A stretch of DNA of 64,000 nt from Variovorax paradoxus (GTDB taxonomy: Bacteria; Pseudomonadota; Gammaproteobacteria; Burkholderiales; Burkholderiaceae_C). Shown here piece after piece: positions 9,635 through 18,761 of the stretch; positions within the stretch are counted from its first letter, which is position 1; each line of letters begins with the position of its first letter. The stretch lies in assembly GCF_030815855.1 (NCBI RefSeq), contig NZ_JAUSXG010000001.1, forward strand, positions 930,001 to 994,000, read 5' to 3'. Below the pieces are notes generated by a model. It worked only from the letters and a program-made list of their open reading frames with translations, was not told the DNA's origin and did no database searches. The position numbers and the translations under genes were made by a program.

Positions 9635-12600
9635 CGCGAGAACGAGTGAACGCCATGAAAAGCACCCCGACACCGAAGAACCCGTTCAAGCGAGCCGACA
9701 TGAGAAAGCTTCAGAAGCGTATCGCCCTCGCGGGCGCGGTTACCGCCGCCTGCATGACCATGGGCCTTGCCGCGGCGCAGGACAGCGAAGTGCGCGGCCG
9801 CATGCACGACCGCGCCGCGGCCGATCCGCGCGCCGTGGACATCGACGGCGCGCGCCACCTGCCGCGCAGCGGCGAGCGCGAACTGCCCAAGGCCACCTTC
9901 GTGCTCGGCGATGCACGCGAGCCGGTCGCGGCTGCGGCAACCGGCGCAGCGCCGGTCGCCGGTCCGGCCATTGAGCGCAGCGATACCGAGACGCCGCAGT
10001 TCGCCTCCGGCTCCGATCTGCTCGCTCCGGCGGACAAGGCGCAGCTCGACCGCATCGCCAGCCAGGTGAAGGGTCGCGACAAGTTGCGCTTCGAGATCGT
10101 CGGCCACACCGATGCGCAGCCGCTGAGCGCCCGATCGCGCGAGCGCTTTGCCGACAACCAGGCACTGGGCCTGGCGCGCGCGCAGCAGGTGGCCCGCTAT
10201 CTCACGCAGCGCCTCGGCCTGCCCGAGTCGGCCGCGGCGGCGAGCTCCCGCGGCCCCGACGCACCCCTGGCGGCACCCGCGTCGGACCCCATCAACTGGC
10301 CCGCCAACCGGCGCGTCGAAGTGCGCGTGTACTGGGCCGACGCGGCGCCCGCCGTCGCGAGCGCTCCCGCTGCGGCACCGGGCGATCCGGGCGTGTGCCG
10401 CACCTTCACCGCCATTGGCACCGACGATGCGCCGCTGCGCCTGAGCGTGGATGGCCAGTTGCTCGACGGCAAGGGCGCTGCTGCGCCAACCAGCGAGGGT
10501 GCCACCAGCGCCGACCGCCAGCGCTGCGTCGACGTGCAGCTCGAACGCAACCAGCTGCGCCTGCAGTACGACAACCTCTCGCAGCCGCGCCGCCTGAGCG
10601 CTGCGGCCTGGCCCACCACCGTGGTGGCGGGCGACACCGTGCGCTTCGCGGGCTACAGCAACTACCTGCTGTTCACCGCCAAGGCCGAGCTGCGCATCTT
10701 CACGGCCAACGACGTGATGCAGCGCCGCCTGCTTGCCACGCTGCCGCTGGACACCGGCATGCGCGGCGAATGGCAGGTGCCCGCGGGCCTGCTCGACCGC
10801 CTCGCCGACGGCGCGGGCGGCAAGCTCTACTACCGGCTGCGCGTGTACGACCGCCAAGGCCGCTTCGACGAAACCGACGATCTTTCGCTCACCGTGGCCG
10901 AGCGCCACGCGCCCGAGACGACCACGCCCGACCCGGCGCGAGAACTGCTGCGCGCCTATGGCCAGAACAACGTCGCCATCGCCAACATTCCGCTCGCGGC
11001 GGGCACCGTCACCGCCAGCGGCGCGGCCATCCGCCCGGGTGAAAAGGTGCGCGCGCTCGGCTTCGCGGTGCCGGTGGACGACAACGGCCGCTTCGTGTTC
11101 CAGCAGCTCGTGCCGCGCCGTGTGCAGACCGGTGAGATTGCAGTCACCGATGCGCAAGGCGCCACGCGCTCGTACCGCCGCGACTTCGAGCTGCCCGCAA
11201 GCGACTGGTTCTTCGTGGGCCAGGCCGACCTCACCGGGGGCAGCAACAGCGTGAGCGGCCCGGCCGCGATCATGACCAACGACAAGAACCGCTACGGCGG
11301 TGGCGGCTGGAGCGAAGGCCGCATCGCCGGCTATGCCAAGGGTCAGCTCAACGACCGCTGGACGCTCACGGCCAGCGTCGACACCGAGGAGCGTCCGCTC
11401 AAGGACCTGTTCCGCAACCTCGACCGCAAGGACCCGACCTCGCTGTTCCGCCGCTTCGATCCCGAGGACTCGTGGAGCACCTTCGGTGACGACTCCACCA
11501 CCATCGAGGACGCGCCCACGCAGGGCCGCTTCTACCTGCGCGTGGACGACGGCCGCTCGCAGGCCATGTGGGGCAACTTCAAGCTCAACTTCGGCGACAC
11601 CGAACTCACCCGCGTGAGCCGCGGCCTCTACGGCTTTCACGGCCGGTATCTTGGCGACGAGTCGACCTCGTTCGGCGAGGCGCGCCTGAAAGTCGACGCC
11701 TTCGCGGCCGAACCGGGCACCCTGGCGGCGCGCGAGGAATTCCGCGGCACCGGTGGCTCGCTGTACTACCTTCGCAACCAGGACATCACGCGCGGCGCCG
11801 AACGCGTGAACATCGAAATCCGCGACCGCGACTCGGGCTTCGTGCTCAAGCGCACGCAGCTCGTGCCGAGCTCCGACTACGAGATCGACTACCTGCAGGG
11901 CCGCGTGCTGCTTTCCGCGCCGCTGCCCAGCCTGTCGGACGACGGTTCGCTGGTGCGCGCCGGCGGCCTCACGGGCATGCCGGCCTTCCTGGTGGTGGAC
12001 TACGAATACACGCCGATCGCGAGCTCGCTCGACACGCTCGCGGTGGGCGGCCGCGTCTCGTGGTGGGCCAACGACCACGTGGGCGTCGGCGTGACCGCGT
12101 CGCGGCAGGACCAGATCGGCGCCGACCAGCGGCTGGCGGGTGCGGACATCACGCTGCGCAAGACCGAGACCACCTACCTCAAGGGCGAGTTCGCGCGCAG
12201 CAAGGGCCCGGGCACCGCCCAGCTCGATTCGCTCGATGGCGGCTTCAGCTTCAGCGGCCGCAATGGCACGGCCGGAACCCGCCTGGGCAACGGACCCACC
12301 GGCAATGCGAACGCATGGCGGCTCGAAGGCCAGGCCGATCTGGCCGATTTCGAGATGAAGGGCGGCGGCCGCGTCAGTGCCTATGCACAGTCGCGCGACG
12401 CCGGCTTCTCGGCGCCGGGCCAGTACGCGAGCAATGCCACGCGCCAGGTCGGCGTGTCGGCCGCCGTGCCCTTCGGCGAAAAAGGCGAGGGCGGCGAGCT
12501 GCGCCTGAAGGCCGACCGCCGCGACGAACGCGACGGCTACAACAGCAGCGTGCTCGACGCGCAATACGGCCTGCGCCTGTCACCCGACTGGAAGCTGGGC

Positions 12601-13944
12601 CTCGGCATGCGCTACGACGACAAGACCGGCGATTCGCTCATCACCAGCCCGTCGCTGCCCACCACGCAGGCCGTGTCGGGCGAGCGCGCCGACGCGGCCG
12701 TGCAGCTGGAATACACCGGCAACGACCGCTGGAGCCTCTATGGCTTCGCGCAGAAGACGCTGCGGCGCACCGGCACGCGGCTGGACAACGACCGTCTGGG
12801 CTTTGGCGGGCGCTACCGCGTCAGCGACAAGCTCGCACTGCGCGGCGAACTCTCGACCGGCGATGGCGGCCCGGCGGGCAAGGCCGGTGTCGACTACCAG
12901 TACGACGACCGCTCCAACCTCTACATGACCTACGTGGCCGACACCGGCCGCACCGACGAGAACCTGATCGGCCGCGGCGGCAGCCTGGTGACCGGCGTGC
13001 GCTCGCGCGTGGCCGACGGGCTCACGATGTTCACCGAGCACCGCCACGCGACCGGCACGCAGCCGGGCCTCACGCATGCCTATGGCGTGCAGTACGCGCC
13101 CGACACGCACTGGACGCTGGGCCTCAATTTCGAGAACGGCTGGGTCGGTGCCGAAACGCTGGGCGCCACGCGGCGCGAGGCGGTGGCCCTGACGGCCGGC
13201 TATTCGAACGAGCGCCTCAAGTACAGCGGCGGCCTCGAGTACCGCAAGGACCGCACCGCGGCCGAGTTGCGCACCAGCTGGCTCGTGAAGAACTCCTTCT
13301 CGTGGAAGGTGAACGACGACGCGCGCTGGGTCGGCAAGTTCAACTGGGCCGACAGCGACAGCAGCACCGGTACGCTGGCCGCGGCCAAGTACACCGAGGC
13401 GATGCTCGGCTACGCGCTGCGCCCGGCGCTCGACGACCGGCTCAACCTGCTGTTCAAGTACACGTACCTCTACGACCTTTCGTCGCCGGGGCAGGTGGTG
13501 TCTGCGGGCGGGCTCGACTCGAGCCTGGGCGCCGTGTCGACCACCGGCATCGACTATCAGCAACGCAGCCACGTCTTCGCAATCGATGCCACCTACGACA
13601 TCAACGAGCGCTGGACCGTCGGCGGCAAGTACGCATGGCGCCGCGGCGAACTGCGCGCGAGCCGCGACAACTCGTCGCCGTGGTTCAAGAGCTCGGCCGA
13701 GCTCGCGGTGCTGCGCGTCGACTGGAAGCTGGTGCGCAACTGGGACTGGATGGTCGAGTGGCGCTCGCTGCGCGCCAAGGAACTCAAGGACCGCAAGAAC
13801 GGCTGGGTCACCGCCGCCTACTACCACGTCAACGAGAACCTGAAGGTGGGCGTGGGCTACAACTTCACCGACTACTCCGACAACTTGACCGACATGAGCT
13901 ATCGCAGCAAGGGCTGGTTCCTCAACGTGCTCGGAAAGTTCTGA
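9631..13944 (+). CDS. OmpA-domain outer-membrane beta-barrel protein, partner of the giant repeat protein
   Basis: A 1437-residue protein whose ATG overlaps the stop of the repeat protein. After a signal (IALAGAVTAACMTMGLAAAQ), residues about 120-240 form an OmpA-like peptidoglycan-associated domain: FEIVGHTDAQPLSARSRER, LARAQQVARYL, and NRRVEVRVYW. Residues about 250-530 look like Ig or carboxypeptidase-regulatory-type sandwiches. From about residue 530 to the end the sequence alternates aromatic and polar residues with many short hairpins and ends in GWFLNVLGKF, a classic outer-membrane barrel C-terminus. The likely role is to anchor or export its co-translated giant partner at the outer membrane. 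That role is inferred; no characterised homologue was recognised. A second in-frame ATG at 9655 is a possible alternative start. Confidence 0.75.
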   Translation: MTRERVNAMKSTPTPKNPFKRADMRKLQKRIALAGAVTAACMTMGLAAAQDSEVRGRMHDRAAADPRAVDIDGARHLPRSGERELPKATFVLGDAREPVAAAATGAAPVAGPAIERSDTETPQFASGSDLLAPADKAQLDRIASQVKGRDKLRFEIVGHTDAQPLSARSRERFADNQALGLARAQQVARYLTQRLGLPESAAAASSRGPDAPLAAPASDPINWPANRRVEVRVYWADAAPAVASAPAAAPGDPGVCRTFTAIGTDDAPLRLSVDGQLLDGKGAAAPTSEGATSADRQRCVDVQLERNQLRLQYDNLSQPRRLSAAAWPTTVVAGDTVRFAGYSNYLLFTAKAELRIFTANDVMQRRLLATLPLDTGMRGEWQVPAGLLDRLADGAGGKLYYRLRVYDRQGRFDETDDLSLTVAERHAPETTTPDPARELLRAYGQNNVAIANIPLAAGTVTASGAAIRPGEKVRALGFAVPVDDNGRFVFQQLVPRRVQTGEIAVTDAQGATRSYRRDFELPASDWFFVGQADLTGGSNSVSGPAAIMTNDKNRYGGGGWSEGRIAGYAKGQLNDRWTLTASVDTEERPLKDLFRNLDRKDPTSLFRRFDPEDSWSTFGDDSTTIEDAPTQGRFYLRVDDGRSQAMWGNFKLNFGDTELTRVSRGLYGFHGRYLGDESTSFGEARLKVDAFAAEPGTLAAREEFRGTGGSLYYLRNQDITRGAERVNIEIRDRDSGFVLKRTQLVPSSDYEIDYLQGRVLLSAPLPSLSDDGSLVRAGGLTGMPAFLVVDYEYTPIASSLDTLAVGGRVSWWANDHVGVGVTASRQDQIGADQRLAGADITLRKTETTYLKGEFARSKGPGTAQLDSLDGGFSFSGRNGTAGTRLGNGPTGNANAWRLEGQADLADFEMKGGGRVSAYAQSRDAGFSAPGQYASNATRQVGVSAAVPFGEKGEGGELRLKADRRDERDGYNSSVLDAQYGLRLSPDWKLGLGMRYDDKTGDSLITSPSLPTTQAVSGERADAAVQLEYTGNDRWSLYGFAQKTLRRTGTRLDNDRLGFGGRYRVSDKLALRGELSTGDGGPAGKAGVDYQYDDRSNLYMTYVADTGRTDENLIGRGGSLVTGVRSRVADGLTMFTEHRHATGTQPGLTHAYGVQYAPDTHWTLGLNFENGWVGAETLGATRREAVALTAGYSNERLKYSGGLEYRKDRTAAELRTSWLVKNSFSWKVNDDARWVGKFNWADSDSSTGTLAAAKYTEAMLGYALRPALDDRLNLLFKYTYLYDLSSPGQVVSAGGLDSSLGAVSTTGIDYQQRSHVFAIDATYDINERWTVGGKYAWRRGELRASRDNSSPWFKSSAELAVLRVDWKLVRNWDWMVEWRSLRAKELKDRKNGWVTAAYYHVNENLKVGVGYNFTDYSDNLTDMSYRSKGWFLNVLGKF

Positions 13945-13971
13945 AGCGGCCGGGGCACGGGAGAACGATGC

Positions 13972-14220
13972 ATGCGCGAACGACATGAATTCGACCTGAT
14001 CGTGCCCCTGGTCGACATCGCGGAAGCGCTTGTCCCCAGGCACTACCCGGGCGACAACCGCAACCGCTACAAGCTCTACGAAGAGTGGGCGCAGGACTTC
14101 CTTGCGGACTTCGCCGCGCGCGCCGCGGCGGGGCGCAGGCCTGAGGAAACCTACCGCGAGGACATCGCCGACTTCGCGCTTCGCAAGGCTGCGGCCTACG
14201 GGTTCGCGGTCCGGGACTAA
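13972..14220 (+). CDS. Small hypothetical protein (82 aa)
   Basis: It starts 27 bases after the barrel protein, behind a GGAGAACG ribosome-binding sequence. It encodes a charged, soluble 82-residue protein with a likely helical C-terminal half (LYEEWAQDFLADFAARAAAG, then EDIADFALRKAAAYGF). There is no signal peptide, cysteine cluster or membrane segment. Its position on the same strand directly after the surface pair suggests co-transcription. Family and function are not recognised. Confidence 0.5.
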   Translation: MRERHEFDLIVPLVDIAEALVPRHYPGDNRNRYKLYEEWAQDFLADFAARAAAGRRPEETYREDIADFALRKAAAYGFAVRD

Positions 14221-14237
14221 CCGGCCCGCGCGTCCGG

Positions 14238-15932
14238 TCAGCGCAGCAGGCCGGCCACCATGTTGGCCGCGCCCTGGTAGTTCTGCCGCGCATGGCGGCG
14301 CTCGAATTCATGCAGCCGGGCGGCGAGTTCGGCGCGCCGTGCGGTCACTCCTGCCGGGAGCGCGCGCAGGGCCGATGCCTGTGCCAGTGCATGGTCCAGA
14401 TCGATGCCGATCCGCCGCGAAAGCGGCCAGCCGGCGCCCAGCGGCTCCAGCCGCCAGTCGGCCCAGTGATGGAGCCGGAAGCTGCCGTCTTCCTCCCTGA
14501 ACACGGCGTTGCTGGCGAGGTCGGGCAGCACCAGTTGCAGCGGCATGGATTGCAATGCCTGCAGGAGCGTGGGCCAGGCGAGCCGCAGCGTCTCGATATC
14601 GCCCGCCTGGGACTTGTCGGCCGCGGCCTGGGCGAGCGCATCGAAGCGCAGCTGCGAGAGCCGCTCGGGCAGGACGGCGCGCGAGCGGCGGTATCGTTCC
14701 ACCAGCGCCTCCGGCGGCTCGAAGGCCATCAACCGGATGCGCAATGCAGCGATGCCTCGCGCATGTTCCATCCCCTGGCTCCGGTGGGCTTGCGGGTTCC
14801 AGCGCATCGCATGGCAGGCATAGCCGCTCACACGCACGCTCGCCAGCCATTCGAACGACGGCAGCCCGGAGGCGCCGAGGCCCAGGAGATCGGCCTCCTG
14901 TTGAGCGGCCGCATCGCGCGTGTGATCGAAGAGCTTGAAAAGAAAGCCCTGCTTCACGGCACCGTCGGCGTCGAGCACTTTCACGAACAGCGCCTTGATG
15001 TGGCCGTCGGCCATGGTCCGGGTCTGCACGTCCAGCCGGGTGTGATCGAGCGGCCACGCGAGCTGCGTACGAAGTACCTCGCGCATCCATTGCTCGCGGC
15101 GCGCCGGCTCCAGCAACTCGTCGAACGGGCTGCGCGCTGCCGCCGGAGCCTGCCACTGCACATCAGGCAGGAACAGCGCCTGCACCTGGCTGCGCTGCCG
15201 GTCGATCGCGAAGAGGTGAAGCACCAGGTGGGCGATCTGCTGCAGCGCTTGCCGCAGGAGAATCAATGCCACCAACACCGCTTGCAGCGGCGGCAGAGCG
15301 TCGCGCCAGTATTGCCAGACCACGCAGGCCAGCGCGCAGAAGAATCCTCCCTGCACGAACCCGCCCATGAGCCTGTTCAGCGAACCGCGCAACGCGTGCG
15401 ACAGGCCCGGCCGCCACGTGATCGACAGGTGGACCGCCACCAGCACCAGGCCGCACCACAGCAAGGAGAGCAGCAACAGCGGAGGGTAGAGCACCGCCAG
15501 GGCCGCCATGGCCAGGCCGGCGAAAACCAGCGCGGCCATGCTGCGCAGCAAACGCTGATAGGCCTGTCGCGCCGTCTTCGACTGGTTGTTGAACAAGCCT
15601 GTCTTGTTGCTGGCACGCCATTGCTGCCGCGCGCCGTGTTCGCACAGCCCGTCGATCAGCTTCTCGGCCGCCAGATGCAGCGCATAGGCCACCGCGATGA
15701 CACCGCCGACAAGCAGGACCTGGGTTTTCTGCGGCAGCGCGGAGACGGTTTGCGGCAGCAGCGTGGGCACATAGCTGCCGGCGAGCATGGCCACGAGTTT
15801 CCAGGGCAGCCAAAGTGTCAGCAGCAGGCCGAATTGCGATGCCAGAACGGCTCCGACCACCAGCATCGCATGGCCCGGCGTGTGGGCCATCAGCACGCGA
15901 TAGATCGGCAGACAGGCGAGAACGGCGCCCAT
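14238..15932 (-). CDS. Multi-pass membrane protein with a large soluble C-terminal region
   Basis: A 564-residue protein read from the ATG at 15932, 4 bases after the stop of the upstream metallopeptidase gene. The first 260 residues hold about six hydrophobic segments (for example LLLTLWLPWKLVAMLAGSYV and ALVFAGLAMAALAVLYPPLL). The remaining 300 residues are soluble and lack cysteine clusters. Stretches such as LVLPDLASNAVFREEDGSF and RRIGIDLDHAL vaguely recall the catalytic-loop region of kinase-fold proteins, but no complete active site is present, so this resemblance is not relied on. It forms an apparent operon with the zincin-like protein and may act with it at the envelope. The family is not recognised. 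Confidence 0.6.
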   Translation of the reverse strand: MGAVLACLPIYRVLMAHTPGHAMLVVGAVLASQFGLLLTLWLPWKLVAMLAGSYVPTLLPQTVSALPQKTQVLLVGGVIAVAYALHLAAEKLIDGLCEHGARQQWRASNKTGLFNNQSKTARQAYQRLLRSMAALVFAGLAMAALAVLYPPLLLLSLLWCGLVLVAVHLSITWRPGLSHALRGSLNRLMGGFVQGGFFCALACVVWQYWRDALPPLQAVLVALILLRQALQQIAHLVLHLFAIDRQRSQVQALFLPDVQWQAPAAARSPFDELLEPARREQWMREVLRTQLAWPLDHTRLDVQTRTMADGHIKALFVKVLDADGAVKQGFLFKLFDHTRDAAAQQEADLLGLGASGLPSFEWLASVRVSGYACHAMRWNPQAHRSQGMEHARGIAALRIRLMAFEPPEALVERYRRSRAVLPERLSQLRFDALAQAAADKSQAGDIETLRLAWPTLLQALQSMPLQLVLPDLASNAVFREEDGSFRLHHWADWRLEPLGAGWPLSRRIGIDLDHALAQASALRALPAGVTARRAELAARLHEFERRHARQNYQGAANMVAGLLR

Positions 15933-15936
15933 CACA

Positions 15937-17043
15937 TCAATGCAGGGCCGACTGCAGGGCGAGGAAGGCTTCCATCTCTGCCGTCGTAGCGGCGGCGGCG
16001 ATCGCACCGGGGCGCGCGGTCTGCGTACGCACCACCTGCAGTACCTGCCGGAAGATCTCGGCATCGTGTGCGGGGGAGCGCTGGTCTTCCTCCTTCCACC
16101 CGAACGTGGCCCAGCCGTTGCGCGCGGAAACCTGGCGATCGAGCGGCCCGAGCGCTTCGAACAGCGCCTTCATGAAAGCCGCGCCGCGCAGCTGGTCGTC
16201 ATGGATCACGAGGCTGCCGTCGACATAGGTTGTCCGCGCCAGATCGGCGGGGAGCTTGAGGCGGCCGTCGGGGTCCAGCAGCGTGGCCAGACGGTTCCAC
16301 AGGGCGCCGGCTGCATAGCTTTCGGAGAACACTTGCGCTTGCAGGGCCGGCAAGGTGCCGGGCAGCGGCCGCTCGGGGCCGACGCCGGTGCGCAAGGCGT
16401 ACTCGGCCCAGCGCGCGGTGCCCTCCAGCAGCCAGCGCGCCTTGAACATCGTGTAGCCGTACTGGTACTGGTGGAAGAGCTCGTGGATCGGTGTCGCGTT
16501 CTGGTTCGCGTGGCTGTTCAGCAGGTCGATGCGCAATGCGCAACGGCCCGCGGGCTCGTCGGTTCCGAGCCGGTAGTTCGTTGCCTCATCGTAGGAGCGG
16601 CCGTTGCCTTTCTCCATCTTGACCAGGAAGACGTCGATGGACCCGGTGCGCGCGTTGCGCGGCTGCCGCATCGGATGCGTGAGGCCCATGATCTCGGAGA
16701 AGATGCGGCGCCCCACCACCAGTTGCGTGGCCACGTCCTCCACCTTGTCGGGCACGCCGTTGCGGTTGGCATCGCGGGCATCCGGCAGGGCATGCTCGCC
16801 TTCGAGCGTGTAGAAGATGCGGAACTCGTCGCGCACATGGCTGCGGTCCAGGCGGGGAAGGCCTGCGTTGGGTGCTGTTCTGCATCCTTGCGCCCCGGCT
16901 TCCTCGGCTGCGGAAGGAAGCGCCGAGACGACCATCCAGCCGAGAAAGAGAAGCACCTCTTTCCACGGGGCGCCTCGGGAAAATCCGCGTGCGTTCGAGG
17001 GTCGCTGCGAAGGCGCAGACACGGCATCTCGCGAATGTTTCAT
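15937..17043 (-). CDS. Secreted zincin-like metallopeptidase
   Basis: A 368-residue protein. The ATG at 17043 has a strong AAGGGGAG ribosome-binding sequence, so the longer upstream frame was not used. An N-terminal hydrophobic stretch (VLLFLGWMVVSALPSAA) is a signal peptide. The core motif IHELFHQYQYGY is HExxH, and LLEGTARWAEYAL, about 20 residues later, supplies a glutamate typical of the third zinc ligand in gluzincins. Upstream, DANRNGVPDKVED is a calcium-type loop. The product is probably an exported protease of a little-studied family. The substrate is unknown. It leads a two-gene operon with the membrane protein that follows. Confidence 0.65.
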   Translation of the reverse strand: MKHSRDAVSAPSQRPSNARGFSRGAPWKEVLLFLGWMVVSALPSAAEEAGAQGCRTAPNAGLPRLDRSHVRDEFRIFYTLEGEHALPDARDANRNGVPDKVEDVATQLVVGRRIFSEIMGLTHPMRQPRNARTGSIDVFLVKMEKGNGRSYDEATNYRLGTDEPAGRCALRIDLLNSHANQNATPIHELFHQYQYGYTMFKARWLLEGTARWAEYALRTGVGPERPLPGTLPALQAQVFSESYAAGALWNRLATLLDPDGRLKLPADLARTTYVDGSLVIHDDQLRGAAFMKALFEALGPLDRQVSARNGWATFGWKEEDQRSPAHDAEIFRQVLQVVRTQTARPGAIAAAATTAEMEAFLALQSALH

Positions 17044-17153
17044 GGCGCTCCCCTTGAGGTACTTCGGGCGGGCCAAGGCTCTCATTCATGCAGCCTTTTC
17101 TGCGGCCATTGCAACGGCGCGCCAGTATGCCATCGGCAACACCGGCGCCGGCA

Positions 17154-17540
17154 CTAGACGGTGGCGACGGCCTCGACCTCGACCTTCACGCCGAAGTGCA
17201 GCGGCCCCGTCGGCACGATGGCGCGGGCCGGCCGTGCATCGCCGGCCCATTCGGCGTAGATCGCATTGAACGCGGGCCAGTTCTCGATGGCGTCGAGATA
17301 GACGCGGACCTGCACCAGGCGATCGATGCCGCTTCCGGCCGCCTGCAGCGCGGCCCTGACGTTGTCGAGCACCTGCCGGGTCTGCTCTTCGAAGGAGGCG
17401 GCCGCCAGCTTGCTGCCGTCCGGCGCAATCGGCAGTTGCCCGGAAACGAAGACGAAGCCGTTGGCCACGGTGGCGTGGCTGTAGTGCCCGCCCGGCGCGG
17501 CGAGGCCCTGCGGCGCGATGGGTTGAACGGTGCTTGTCAT
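17154..17540 (-). CDS. RidA/YjgF-family enamine/imine deaminase
   Basis: A 128-residue protein of standard RidA length. The family patterns are visible: GHYSHATVANGFVFVSGQLP near the start, the EEQTRQVLDNVRAALQAAGS helix, and VRVYL followed by FNAIYAEW. The terminal segment RPARAIVPTGPL carries the conserved Arg that holds the substrate carboxylate. Members hydrolyse reactive enamines or imines released by PLP-dependent dehydratases. That fits the location: the gene lies 7 bases downstream of a PLP enzyme of the D-serine dehydratase/D-threonine aldolase type, on the same strand. Co-transcription and a clean-up role are likely. Confidence 0.88.
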   Translation of the reverse strand: MTSTVQPIAPQGLAAPGGHYSHATVANGFVFVSGQLPIAPDGSKLAAASFEEQTRQVLDNVRAALQAAGSGIDRLVQVRVYLDAIENWPAFNAIYAEWAGDARPARAIVPTGPLHFGVKVEVEAVATV

Positions 17541-17547
17541 GTTCTTG

Positions 17548-18708
17548 CTACCAGCCGTGGAGGCGGCTCCAGGTTGTCAATGTTCCATCTTGCGCCAGCG
17601 CGTGGTACTCGGGAAACTGGGCGCCGGTGGCGCAGGCGTGGTTGGGCAGGATGCGTAGCTGCGTGCCGATGGGAAAGCGCGCCGCAATGCCGGTGTCGGG
17701 CGTGCCTCCGCGCGACAGGATGCCGTGCTCCTGGTTGGCACCGCTCAGAACATAGCCGTCGATCAGTTCGCCATCGGCGCCGCAGACCTGGCCGTAGCCA
17801 TAGTCGCGCTTCTGCTTCTGCGTGCCGCGGTCGCGGCTCATGGCCATCCAGCCCGCATCGACGATGGCCCATCCCTTGTCGGCCTGGTGGCCGATCACCG
17901 TCGTGAGCACGCTGAGCGCAATGTCCGACGTGGTGCAGACGCCGATGTTCTTCATCACCAGATCGAACAGCACATAGACACCGGCGCGCACTTCGGTCAC
18001 CCCGTCGAGTTGCTGCGCGGACAGCGCGGTGGGCGTCGAGCCGACGCTGACGACGGGGCAGGGCAGGCCCGCGGCGCGCAGCCGCTCGGCCGCGCGCACG
18101 CAGCCCGCGCGCTCCTGCTCGGCCATGGCCGCCAGCGCTTTTGGCGTGTCGAGGTCGTAGCTCGAACCTGCATGCGTGAGCACGCCGCCGAGCCGCATGC
18201 CACCGGCCTGCAGCGCGCTCGCTGCTTCGAGCAGTGCCGCTTCCTCGGGCTTGATGCCGGAGCGATGACCGTCGGTGTCGATCTCGATCCAGACCTCGAA
18301 CACCTCCCCGTGCATGCGGCCGAACTCCGCGATGAGGCCGGCGGAAGCGGGGCTGTCGGTGATGATCTTCAGGTCGCAGCCCTTGCGCCGCAGCGCGAGG
18401 GCCTGCGGCAGCCGGTGCTGCGCCATGCTCACCGCGTAGAGGATGTCCGTGATGCCATCGGCGAAGAACTGCTCGGCTTCCTTGAGCGTGGAAACCGTGA
18501 TGCCCTGCGCTCCCGCGGCAAGCTGGGCGCGCACGACCGGCGTGCACTTCGTGGTCTTCACGTGCGGGCGAAAACGCGGGCCGAGTGCATTCATGCGCGC
18601 CTGCATGCGGCCGATGTTCTGCTGCATGCGCGGCAGGTCGATCAGGGCGGCCGGCGTGCCGAGCGCCGCAAGGGGTGATGGTGTGTTCATGCGGTCGACT
18701 GTAGTCAT
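17548..18708 (-). CDS. DSD1-type PLP enzyme (D-serine dehydratase / D-threonine aldolase family)
   Basis: A 386-residue fold-type III PLP enzyme. The alanine-racemase-like barrel starts with RPHVKTTK, where Lys51 is the expected Schiff-base lysine. The barrel continues through EIDTDGHRSGI and VSVGSTPTAL. The C-terminal domain ends with LPNHACATGAQFPEY, whose His and Cys match the zinc site of eukaryotic-type D-serine dehydratases and D-threonine aldolases. The reaction is therefore dehydration or retro-aldol cleavage of a D-beta-hydroxy amino acid; which one cannot be told from sequence. The adjacent RidA argues for an imine or enamine product. ATGs at 18708 and 18690 are both possible starts. 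A divergent LysR gene 53 bp away is the likely regulator. Confidence 0.85.
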   Translation of the reverse strand: MTTVDRMNTPSPLAALGTPAALIDLPRMQQNIGRMQARMNALGPRFRPHVKTTKCTPVVRAQLAAGAQGITVSTLKEAEQFFADGITDILYAVSMAQHRLPQALALRRKGCDLKIITDSPASAGLIAEFGRMHGEVFEVWIEIDTDGHRSGIKPEEAALLEAASALQAGGMRLGGVLTHAGSSYDLDTPKALAAMAEQERAGCVRAAERLRAAGLPCPVVSVGSTPTALSAQQLDGVTEVRAGVYVLFDLVMKNIGVCTTSDIALSVLTTVIGHQADKGWAIVDAGWMAMSRDRGTQKQKRDYGYGQVCGADGELIDGYVLSGANQEHGILSRGGTPDTGIAARFPIGTQLRILPNHACATGAQFPEYHALAQDGTLTTWSRLHGW

Positions 18709-18761
18709 CCGAGGGGGCTGCGTGGTTTAATGAAACTGCAACTATCGTTAAGCCCGGCTGA

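Noticed and set aside
3287..9673. Very long open frame on the minus strand opposite the giant repeat gene
   Set aside because: It is rich in Arg, His, Ala and Gly with no recognisable domain, and mirrors a highly GC-biased coding strand. The plus-strand frame has a signal peptide, domains and coupling to the next gene.
15040..15932. Calling the soluble half of the 564-residue membrane protein a kinase
   Set aside because: Only isolated loop-like similarities are visible. No glycine loop, catalytic Lys/Asp pair or metal site can be shown.
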